Positions 9,992 to 17,278 of a stretch of 17,278 nucleotides of DNA are shown here, in pieces. The stretch is from the NCBI GenBank assembly GCA_003024985.2, contig PXIH01S0012844.1; one strand, 5' to 3'. The stretch's first letter is position 1. Each line of letters opens with the position of its first letter. The DNA is from Euperipatoides rowelli (taxonomy: Eukaryota; Onychophora; Udeonychophora; Euonychophora; Peripatopsidae). The notes beneath the pieces are model-generated. The model ran no database searches. It saw nothing but the letters and a program-made list of their open reading frames with translations, and was not told where the DNA came from. The position numbers were made by a program, and so were the translations under genes.

Positions 9992-10068
9992 TTCTAGAGT
10001 CAACTGAACCTATAAACTTGAGAAATGAGGTGAATACATAAAGGTTATAGGCTCAGTTGACTCTAGAA
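9992..10068. repeat. 24-bp inverted repeat, 29-nt spacer
   Basis: The left arm 9992-10015 (starting TTCTAGAGTCAACTGA) and right arm 10045-10068 (ending TCAGTTGACTCTAGAA) pair over 24 bases with one mismatch. The near identity implies a recent origin or constraint, in contrast with the decayed LINE sequence beside it. It does not match a known transposon terminus that I recognise. Confidence 0.9.
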
Positions 10069-10283
10069 TATCCACTCTAAGGTCTACACTTACTATACCA
10101 TACCAAATTTTTAAGAAAGGTGAAAAATTCCAATTGCATTGATTCAATATCCTTAATATAATATCACAGGCTATTTCACATATCATTACAGATAATATCA
10201 CATTATGAGTCATATTATATTACATTATAGATAAGCACATACTAACTGAATTTGGGTCATACTTCTAAGAGCAGTTGGTGATA

Positions 10284-10560
10284 CACCACACACACAGGCA
10301 TACTTATCTATATACAACTATCCATCCATACATAAACCCATCTAAACAAGCAAACAGGTAACCATGCAAGTAGATATGTCAATCCATGCACATAACCATG
10401 ATACACATATCCTATTCTTACAGATATACCCAAGCAACCAGATCAATACATACTCATAAACACTGACACATTGATCCCAATGATAGTTACCCAGCCATAC
10501 AAACACACCAGACATCCATGCAGTCTCATCATTACGTACACAAAACCACTAATACATCAA
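10284..10560 (+). repeat. Decayed CA/CATA-type simple repeat
   Basis: A short (CA)n run (caccacacacacagg) leads into C- and A-rich sequence with recurring ccat, cata, catac and acac words. This looks like an old tetranucleotide microsatellite worn down by substitutions. There is no open frame of note. Confidence 0.55.
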
Positions 10561-10609
10561 TTTCCTTAGCATTTACTCAAGACATACAATTCAGTTATAG
10601 AGTGCTATA

Positions 10610-11105
10610 GCCTATCATACACAATCATAGTACCGCATGAAAATGCTTATAGGTTCAAAATACAAAATCATTCAATCCCATTCCCATCTTATACTTAGAA
10701 ATAATCATATATCAGGATTGAGATTTTCAAATATGAATAAATAAATATTTTTTCTTAACTTTAATTTTCAGGATTGTAAATCAACTAGATTGTGGATATG
10801 CACCCACTAAATCTAAATTTCTACAGTATCTAGACCATTGTTCACAGCCTCAAAAACAATTTTTCTTTGCATTTGCTCATTGCTTAAATTTCAGATATTG
10901 ATCATTATCATACACATATGAAAAGCCTTATAGATTCAAAGTATAACATTCATCCTATCCATATCGTATACTTAGAAATAAACTTATATAAGCCTTAGGG
11001 GACAATCATTAATAAATATTTTTCAGAAGCGTCGAGTAACTAGATTCACTAAACTAAATTTCTATGATTTCTAGACCAATCACAGCCCAACTGCTAAAAA
11101 TGATC
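10610..11105 (+). repeat. Diverged tandem duplication, two copies
   Basis: Copy A is about 10610-10865 and copy B about 10895-11105. Shared blocks in the same order are atcatacaca...catatgaaaa, tta-tag-ttcaaa-ta, atacttagaaata (10691 and 10968), aactagatt, actaaa-ctaaatttct, tctagacca (10829 and 11070) and cacagcc. The offset falls from about 277 to 241 because of indels. No coding potential was seen. Confidence 0.7.
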
Positions 11106-11271
11106 TTTTTAACACCTTAGTAGAATATTTGTTTTACTGCCTACAACTACCACATGACTTTATTTCATTAGCATATTAATCACAGTAAGGATAGTAGTCT
11201 TCTTACTCTCCCATTAGAAAAATAGTTATTATACCTTTAAGAAAAATGATCTACTAATTCTACATCATAGG

Positions 11272-11388
11272 AGAAGTGACATCACTAATTGGAAGTGATA
11301 TCATCTGTCGGAAGTGACATTATCAACCAGAAATGACATCATGCACTGGAAGTGCCACCATAAACCGGAAGTTATGACATCAACCACC
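11272..11388 (+). repeat. 19-bp minisatellite, six units
   Basis: Units begin at 11272, 11291, 11310, 11329, 11348 and 11367. Five are exactly 19 bp and the last is about 22 bp. The rough consensus is GGAAGTGACATCATcaacc. The array abuts the hairpin at 11392-11456. Confidence 0.88.
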
Positions 11389-11391
11389 AGA

Positions 11392-11456
11392 AACATTTCT
11401 GCACCCGAAAATCTTTACACTTCTAAAAATAGAAGATTTTTAGGTGCAGAAATGTT
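11392..11456. repeat. 24-bp hairpin next to the 19-bp array
   Basis: The arms 11392-11415 and 11433-11456 pair over 24 bases with two adjacent mismatches. AACATTTCTGCACC pairs perfectly with GGTGCAGAAATGTT, and AAAATCTT with AAGATTTT. The spacer is 17 nt. It could be a small fold-back element or the end of one, but no target-site duplication is evident. Confidence 0.88.
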
Positions 11457-12139
11457 AAAGTCGTACCTTTTGGGCTAAAAACAATTCTGTCAACTTTAAT
11501 AGACTGGTGGCCAGAGTTTTTGAGCCAGTGATAAATAAATGTGCAATGTCATACTGATATCTTAATGATATAATATACTAACAAACTTTTGAGCAACATC
11601 TAGAATACATAAAATGCTAACTCTCTTAGCTAAAAATAATTTATTTGTAAAACTTAAAAATGCCAGTTTTGTAGAATAGAATTAAATTTTTTAGGAAGCA
11701 TTAGAAAATAAGGACAAATCTTGATTGTTAAAATCAAAACGGACAGTATTCCAACTTTTTTAAAGATGGAAGTTCAGGATGTTTAGCGGTTTCTAAAGAT
11801 GACCAATTGTCTCCATAAGCACATATATGACTATGCCTGAATCTGTAGGCCTCTTACAAAATGAACTGCTGGTAAAAAAAAACCACAAAAATACTTTCTT
11901 TGGACAAAACAATGCAATGAGACATTAAAAAAACTTAAATTGGTTATGGTAAATCATGGAACAGCATTAATGCTACCAGACTAGGAACATCATCTTCTAG
12001 CTTCTAATAAATATTGGCAGTAACACATTTTAAAATTATCTTCTAATTATTAATTAATTTTAATAAGTGTTTGTTTATTTATTTATTTTTAAATTAAGTT
12101 ACATTTTTTTTAACTATCTTTTTTTTATTATTTATTTTA
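11457..12139. other. AT-rich non-coding stretch
   Basis: No exon was recognised. The words atgctaccag and gactaggaacatcat (11969-11993) recur in the same order around 4672-4720, a hint of an unnamed dispersed repeat. The T-rich segment 12060-12140 runs into the hAT terminus. Confidence 0.35.
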
Positions 12140-12220
12140 GCCTATATATTATCTGGCGGCCCATTTGGTCTTATATGATGGCCCGGCAATGGTCCGAGGC
12201 CCAGTGGTTGGGAACCACTG
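12140..12220 (-). mobile_element. hAT-like transposon terminus
   Basis: Read on the minus strand from 12220 the sequence begins CAGTGGTTCCCAACCACTGG, then GCCTCGGACCATTGCCGGGCC, a typical hAT end starting CAGTGGTTCCCAACC with GC-rich subterminal GGGCC blocks. The terminus contains an internal palindrome (CAGTGGTT-ggg-AACCACTG, 12202-12220). The following 8-mer, ctgtaaag (12221-12228), would be the target-site duplication. I found no second copy with a facing terminus upstream, so the element is truncated or its other end has decayed. The left limit is arbitrary. Confidence 0.68.
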
Positions 12221-12249
12221 CTGTAAAGGAGCAAAAACATGCTTCCTGA

Positions 12250-12501
12250 TGCTCTATCAAGGGGACTACTCTTTCACCTGAAGATTTAGATGCTGAATCT
12301 GAAAGAGTTACTCTTTCAACAGTAATACTTAAAGTATATAATGTTACCATTGACTTTAAGTTCAGTGACATTTTGGCAGATACATTCATTATCGAACAAA
12401 ACAATGAACAGGGGATAGGTTTAGGTTTATTTCTTTTAAACTTCAGGTATAAATTTACAAAAAAGACTTTATCAACTCTGGCCCCTGAGGATGTGAGTTA
12501 A
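12250..12501 (+). other. Unidentified open frame, no start codon
   Basis: 83 codons are open here (beginning CSIKGTTLSPEDLDAESERV, ending TLSTLAPEDVS). The frame has no Met and begins right after the hAT terminus. A GTGAGT donor-like site lies at 12493. A minus-strand frame (12404-12171) overlaps it. In DNA this AT-rich a frame of this length is expected a few times per window by chance, so this is a weak exon candidate and I assign no family. Confidence 0.15.
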
Positions 12502-13314
12502 TAATACAATTTAAATATTAAGTATAGTTGATAGATACACTGTAGTATAATAGGTAATATGATATAAAAAAAAAAACAAAAAAAAACATAGTATTTTCCT
12601 TTTACAGAGAGGTCAATCTAAGTTCAAATAAAATTCCATTCTTGGAATAGTTGATCTCTTGAATAATTGGGTTCTTATATATGGTTTATATATTTTACTG
12701 CATTAAACAAAAAATTAAGGACAAAATGATAAACCAACCAAAAATAACCAAAGTAAAAATAATTTTATAAATTGCTCTACTATAGGAAAGGGGTAGAAGT
12801 CCGGAGGATGGTTCCTTCAAACTGGTCGTACTTTGTTCTGTGATCTACAAAATAATGTTAAGTTTCATAATCATTTAATTGACATTATGGAATAAGCAAA
12901 ACAGGTCAGAGAATTAAGGTTAGGATGTTTTGGAAAAAGATGGATAAAAATATAACTTTATACATCAAGTCCTATAGTATTTTCTAATAATGCAAACATC
13001 CAAACAAGATTTTATGACTATGCATTAAGAGTAACTATGTCTCTCATCCTTTGCAAGTGATATGTCTAGACCTATTGGGTCCATATCCCTGATCAATGGC
13101 TGGCAACACTTGTTTTTTGGTGATCATAAATTGCTATAGCAACTGCTCTATAATGATGCCACACTCCTCATGGAAATTGTCAAACATTTCCGAAGATGAT
13201 GTCATCACCTCATTATATATGTATATTTATGCAAATCATATGTAAACTAGATGTGAATTATATGCAAATTAGCAAAAGTATGCAAATTCTATGTTAATTA
13301 GGCTTGATGTCATT
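12502..13314. other. Non-coding AT-rich stretch with octamer motifs
   Basis: No exon or element was recognised. It holds an A-rich run near 12566-12588 and a slightly more GC-rich patch around 12785-12845 of unknown origin. At 13229-13236, 13262-13269 and 13280-13287 there are three copies of ATGCAAAT, the POU-type octamer, inside a degenerate tandem of tatgcaaatt-like words. Confidence 0.4.
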
Positions 13315-14090
13315 ATGATTTGGTGCAATCTGATTGGTTTGGAATGAATCCACCTTTTCTACCTACTCTTGTAAGCTGGTAAAGAGAAAAAGAATGGAAA
13401 ACAATAAAATCCAGTAACATTTTTAATGAGTATATGTTCTGATTATTAAGAGATCAAGCAGTAAGTTTATCAAAAATATTTTTGAGATTGGTGATTGTTC
13501 TTGGATTATGATTAGAAAAGAGTTTGAGAAACAAATCAAGATGAGGATTTATGTAAGACTGCCAACTCTGAAAATTGTTTATTTTCTGGAGAACCAGTGT
13601 CCATTATTTCTTGTGTGTCATCCTCTCCACCTTAACAAGTAAATTATTTATTATGGCCTCTGTTTTATTTTCATTATTTCTCAGAAAATATTATCTACTA
13701 ACTTGAAAAAGTCTGACTTTTTTATATAATAGTTCTGTATCTGATGTTATTCTTTTGGATTTAGAACTGATTGAATTAGAATTTAAAGCAATATTATCTT
13801 TTTTTATTAATTTCATTTATTTTGCATGGATTTTTAAAATCAGTTTCAGACAGTATATTGTAAACCTGTCCCTCCTCAAAGGCATTAATTTCACAATTTG
13901 ACGCCACATTTTCTGCAAGTACTCCATCCATAATGCATTGTTTGCCTTGCGCTAAAGTATTATCAATACAAATTTCCTTTTCCAAATTTAAGATTTATTC
14001 TAGTATCCTGTGGGATATTTTAGAGAGTGGGGTAATCCTCTTCATTTTGAAAAGCTAATTTCAATTCTGTTTTGCTTATTTTAGACTTTA
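13315..14090 (-). pseudogene. Decayed unidentified coding region
   Basis: The minus strand reads as a nearly continuous but broken protein. It starts with ISKTELKLAFQNEEDYPTL near 14070-14010 and continues through an open stretch at 13985-13794 containing CIMDGVLAENVASNCEINAF. After a one-base frame change it runs DNIALNSNSISSKSKRITSD, NNENKTEAIINNLLVKVERM and NPRTITNLKNIFDKLTA to a stop near 13316, with only about three in-frame stops across some 150 codons. The composition (Asn/Lys/Glu-rich, helical) is protein-like. I do not recognise the family. A LINE ORF1 or other transposon protein is a guess suggested by the surrounding elements. Confidence 0.4.

Positions 14091-14093
<3 letters not shown>

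Positions 14094-14122
<29 letters not shown>
14094..14122 (+). repeat. (AT)n microsatellite
   Basis: An uninterrupted 29-base AT dinucleotide run, flanked on both sides by aggca-like sequence. Confidence 0.97.
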
Positions 14123-14124
<2 letters not shown>

Positions 14125-14580
14125 CATTCAGCTGAATGTCATGAATAGCAAAAAAGCCATAGGACAATTATAACAAAATGGAGTTTTGCCTTGAAATCAA
14201 ACGTTATAGCGAACTCCATCAATTTGAAGAAAGGTTATAAAAGAAATTGGGGTTGCTCCAAATTTATACCATTATCTAGATTGATTGTAGTTGGCTTTAA
14301 ATCACTAATATTTCCAAACTATTCAAAATGGCCGCTTGTCTTTTGTACATAGACTTTTATTTTGTATATATTCTTTATTTTTGAGTTTCCTATTTATTTA
14401 TTTTTTCCTTTTATTTCATAACTGACCAAGGAAGATGGTTGTGTCTTGCTGACTTTTGGATTTGCAGTGGATTTCCTGTAGTGCAGTGATCTTAATCATC
14501 TTATCAACTACGGATGACTGGGCATTCCATAGGGCCTATGATGACCTGTTCACATTGGTGATTCCTTGTGTTTATTTTTT

Positions 14581-14612
14581 GATTATGTATTTTGAATTTA
14601 AAATACATAATC
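14581..14612. repeat. Perfect 13-bp hairpin, 6-nt spacer
   Basis: GATTATGTATTTT (14581-14593) pairs exactly with AAAATACATAATC (14600-14612), and the spacer GAATTT has a palindromic AATT centre. It lies just upstream of the retroposed insert. Confidence 0.9.
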
Positions 14613-14686
14613 TTAGCTTTCTCTTCATTTTTATCCTGGACATTATACTCTTTATTTTTTTACTTTATTTTTCTATGAAGCTGTTG

Positions 14687-14713
14687 AAGGGGATATTAAT
14701 TCCAATGCCTTTT
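14687..14713 (+). repeat. Left copy of 27-bp target-site duplication
   Basis: A 27-base sequence beginning AAGGGGATATTAATTCC and ending ATGCCTTTT, identical at every base to 15155-15181. The match stops exactly at both ends, as expected for a target-site duplication around the insert at 14714-15154. Confidence 0.92.
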
Positions 14714-15154
14714 GAGATTGACTATGTGACTGTCAAATTACGTTCATTTTGGCGGTTTTGAGTTATATGTTATTTTTAACCATCTGACTTTTTTGTTATA
14801 TTGGATTTCATCTGGATTGTTGCGTTCTGATTAGTTTTTATTGCATGGATCTGTCTTGTGATCTATGTTATATTATATTCCTCGGATTTATTGCCTATTT
14901 TATATGGATTTCACTTGGATTGTTTCACCTTTCTGATTAATTTTTAATTGCATAGAACTTTTGCATTCAACTGTTACTACCTGGATTGACTTTCTTACGC
15001 CTTTGGATGCTGTTTCGCAGTTTGGTTTTATGTCTACCGTCTTCATTTTTCCTTTATTATTATTTTGTGTTAATGTAAAAGCTGGTACATTTTACTTTGT
15101 GTATATATTTCTTTCTTTGTTTAATAAAACCCTAAAATAATAATAATAATAAAT
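14714..15154 (+). mobile_element. Young retroposed insert, probably 5'-truncated LINE 3' end
   Basis: These 441 bases lie exactly between the two identical 27-bp direct repeats. The insert ends with AATAAA (15123-15128), then CCC and an A-rich tail of AAT repeats (taataataataataaat), which are hallmarks of target-primed retroposition. The body is T-rich and 3'UTR-like with no open frame. An internal duplication is visible: about 14797-14852 and about 14901-14958 share ggatttca-ctggattgtt, ttctgatta and ttgcat. The perfect duplication means a recent insertion compared with the decayed DNA around it. It could be a severely 5'-truncated LINE, a SINE-like derivative or a retrocopied mRNA 3' UTR. 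A long tail of AAT units fits a LINE better than a plain poly(A) retrocopy. Confidence 0.82.
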
Positions 15155-15181
15155 AAGGGGATATTAATTCCAATGCCTTTT
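15155..15181 (+). repeat. Right copy of 27-bp target-site duplication
   Basis: Identical to 14687-14713 and begins directly after the A-rich tail of the insert. Confidence 0.92.
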
Positions 15182-15307
15182 CAATAAGGAGGTGATCTGT
15201 AGTGACTTTAAATGGTTGTGAACTCAAAGGTTGCATGGCATACTGGAAGTTTGAACATTTGGCAATATGGACTTGATTTTAAACAATAATTGCTGCTGCA
15301 TGTTGAC

Positions 15308-15640
15308 TTAAAGGTTAAATAATAATACAAAGTATAATTTAGTAAGTTTAAAATTTAAGGACATGATAGCATTAGGTGAAATGTTTTGAATTTTATAGTC
15401 TTTTATGCTCATCTTTAAAAATGCTTCTGTAGAAATTTCTTCACTTACAGTATTTCTTTGATTTACAACAGTAATAATTGAGATATAGCCTTTGAATTCC
15501 TCTATAAATTATTCATTTAAACTTTCAAACAAAGAAGATTTAATCCCACAGCTATGCTTAATCTCCTGGCAAAGCCAATCGGTGTACTCTCTTTTAAATC
15601 CAGAGAGACTGTGTGTAATTGGAATAGCAAATATTTTAGA
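15308..15640 (-). pseudogene. Decayed unidentified open frame
   Basis: One frame of 111 codons ends in TAA (15310-15308) with a single internal TAA at 15511-15509. Segments include GFKREYTDWLCQEIKHSCG, SLFESLNE before the stop, FIEEFKGYISIITVVNQRN and EEISTEAFLKMSIKDYK. The content looks protein-like. The same frame can be followed with stops through 15182 and, once the retroposed insert is removed, into a further open run (EYNVQDKNEEKAKIMYFKFK) down to about 14530. I cannot name a family. An old transposon gene is possible, as is chance in AT-rich DNA. Confidence 0.28.
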
Positions 15641-15896
15641 TTATTTCAAAATATAAATTTAATATTTCATTTCATTATGTGCAATTAGTCATAATAAAGA
15701 CAGAAAATATCTTTCAACTGCATCCTTCAATATCAAATGTTCTCATCCAACAATCACTAGCAAAAGAAGCCACCCAATGGTTACATGTTTTTAAAATGTA
15801 TCTCAGGTGGTTTCTGGAATTTTTGGAGCTCCTGAGTTTGCTATACTATTGGACAGCAAACTTCAGGGCTCCTTTATTCTAAATTTTCAATAATTC

Positions 15897-15960
15897 ATCC
15901 TCGGGGCAGGGAAGGACATAGGGAGATTAGTGCCTATTGAGGGGCCTCCACAATCTTTCA
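15897..15960. other. GC-richer patch, possible transposon fragment
   Basis: The stretch with ctcggggcagggaagg and ttgaggggcctccac is clearly more GC-rich than its surroundings and has the GGGCC character of hAT-type subterminal DNA. No terminus or target-site duplication was found. Confidence 0.25.
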
Positions 15961-16044
15961 TAATCATACACAAATACAACTTCACATTAAAACTGGTATT
16001 AGCATGTGCATGCTTCATAGTAAAAAAAAAAACGAAAAATTTGC
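15961..16044. other. Spacer before the 42-bp array
   Basis: Nothing recognisable except a short A run at 16022-16032. Confidence 0.4.
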
Positions 16045-16778
16045 TCCATGGGTCAGGGTGGAGATAAGGTTAAGATCATTTTAATATATTGGGCCAAGGT
16101 GGGTTAAGGATAGAGATGCTTTTAACCCAACAGGTCAGGATGTAATTAAGTTTAGGTATCTATTTAATCCATCAGCCCTACTGCCCATGGTGGGTTAAAA
16201 TTTGGGGTCCTTTTAATCCATCAGATTTTGAAGGAGTTAAGGTTAGATATCCTTTTAATTAGTCAGGTCAAGGTGCAGTTAAGGTTGTGGTTAAGGTTAG
16301 GATACCATTAATCCATTGGGTCAGGGTGGGGTTAAGGTTAGGATCTTTTTAATCCATTGGGTCAGGATGTGGTTAAAGTTAGGGATTCTTATAATCTATC
16401 GGATCAGGATGGGGTTAAGGCTAGGGATTATTTTAATCCATTTGATGAGGGTAGGGATTATTTTAATCTATCAGGTTAGTGTGTGGTTAAGGCTAGGAAT
16501 TCTTATAATTCATCGAATCAGGATGGGGTTAAGGCTAGGGTTATTTTAATTCATTGGGTGAGGGTGGGGCTAAGCTTAGGATTATATAAACCCATGAGGT
16601 CAGAGTGTGGTTTAGGTTAGGGATTCTAATAATCCATCGGATCAGGCTGGGGTTAAGGCTGGCTAGGGTTATTTTAATTCATTGGGTGAGGTTGTGGGTA
16701 AGCTTAGGTTAGAGGGTGGTTAAGGTTAGGGATTATTTTAATCCATCGGGTGAGGGTGGGGGTTAGGTTAGTGATCCT
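16045..16778 (+). repeat. ~42-bp minisatellite, about 17 units
   Basis: A degenerate tandem array with the unit TTTTAATCCATTGGGTCAGG followed by RTGGGGTTAAGGTTAGGGAT. The TAAT anchor recurs at 16082, 16123, 16165, 16214, 16256, 16309, 16350, 16392, 16434, 16464, 16506, 16547, 16587, 16630, 16675 and 16739, mostly 40-43 bp apart with some longer or shorter units. Because 42 is 14 codons, it creates a repetitive chance frame at 16316-16549 that should not be annotated as a gene. The units contain telomere-like TTAGGG and TTAAGG words. Confidence 0.9.
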
Positions 16779-17278
16779 TTATAAAAAGAATTGTATTGAC
16801 ATTAATTATAAATAAAATTTTGCTTATCAATAAACTCGAGTGTAGGCAGCCCAAAGTAGTATCAGTCGGATCTGCTTTTTCAAGGCTTTCAATTAAATCA
16901 ATCCTCAATGTGCTAGGATGAGTGGTTGAGGGGGTGTAGCAAAGCTTACCATTATACATTTATATTAATTTATTATAATAGATATTTAAAAAGACACAAT
17001 TGCCTGGCAGTTTGATCTCTTTAGACAAACGTCTGGGTGACAAGCTTCACATCTCCCATAATCCCAAAATCCAATGGCTTATGACCATGGCAAATGCTCA
17101 GCTGCATTTTTTTAAATTACAGTCCTAATCTTCTACCTAACATTGACCCTAAATCCTACAAGTTAGTAAATAACTATGTCCCCCTTCAGTTACAGTTTAA
17201 TCAAAAGAAAACGTTCTTTACCATTATTTTTGCTGTGTGGAAAGTAAGGTGCTCTATTTTGTTTCAAAATGGAAATAA
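16779..17278. other. AT-rich non-coding end of window
   Basis: No gene was recognised. The 63-codon minus-strand frame (16959-16768) overlaps the end of the minisatellite and has no family resemblance. The upstream GPx exons were not found here. Confidence 0.4.

Noticed and set aside
12067-12404. Overlapping plus and minus frames around the hAT terminus
   Set aside because: They cross the transposon end and are of a length expected by chance at this AT content.
14456-14761. 101-codon plus-strand frame with hydrophobic stretches
   Set aside because: It spans the boundary of the young retroposed insert and is built from T-rich sequence, so the hydrophobic residues are a composition effect.
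15760-15800. CNH-W reading on the minus strand as a candidate GPx active-site CNQF exon
   Set aside because: Only the Cys-Asn pair matches. The flanking residues do not resemble the GFPCNQFG block, and stops are close by.
16316-16549. 77-codon open frame with a repetitive protein
   Set aside because: It is entirely the 42-bp minisatellite read in one frame. The 14-residue periodicity follows from the unit length.
1-17278. tRNA-derived SINEs or tRNA genes
   Set aside because: I found no B-box (GTTCGAATC-like) with a fitting A-box on either strand by eye.

Overview
The window is AT-rich eukaryotic nuclear DNA with long non-coding stretches, spliced coding exons, many decayed transposable elements and several minisatellites. 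I see no bacterial operon structure, tRNA, rRNA or CRISPR array. The exon content, low GC, mononucleotide G/C and A runs and frequent taggcctа-like words would suit a marine invertebrate, plausibly a mollusc. That assignment is a weak inference.

The only confident host gene is the 3' end of a glutathione peroxidase (GPx) gene on the minus strand. Its penultimate exon (9402-9259) and last exon (6898-6695) both join in phase 0 through a 2,360-bp GT-AG intron. Together they encode the C-terminal 115 residues, including the PNF motif, the catalytic Trp-Asn pair of WNF and the KRY segment near the glutathione-binding site. The upstream exons, with the Sec/Cys and Gln active-site residues, are not visible and must lie beyond the right edge or in exons I could not recognise.

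Region by region: 1-51 is the terminus of a hAT-like DNA transposon. 52-6694 is AT-rich non-coding DNA with homopolymers and small repeats, including the GPx 3' flank. 6695-9402 is the GPx 3' end, and its last intron holds a decayed LINE reverse transcriptase (about 7100-8007, minus) and a probably complete non-autonomous hAT element (8048-9162). 9610-9975 (minus) is the zinc-knuckle and tail region of a second LINE relic. 9992-11456 is rich in repeats: a 24-bp inverted repeat, a decayed CATA-type simple repeat, a diverged tandem duplication, a 19-bp minisatellite and a 24-bp hairpin. 12140-12220 is another hAT terminus. 13315-15640 (minus) holds decayed, unidentified coding-like sequence interrupted by an (AT)n tract and by a young 441-bp retroposed insert (14714-15154) flanked by a perfect 27-bp target-site duplication. 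16045-16778 is a minisatellite of about 42 bp per unit.

No multi-gene system is evident. The most unusual signal is a set of perfect short-spacer hairpins in the LINE relic that fall on or beside conserved reverse transcriptase motifs, as if local snap-back copying had damaged it. Similar short-spacer inverted repeats recur elsewhere in the window.
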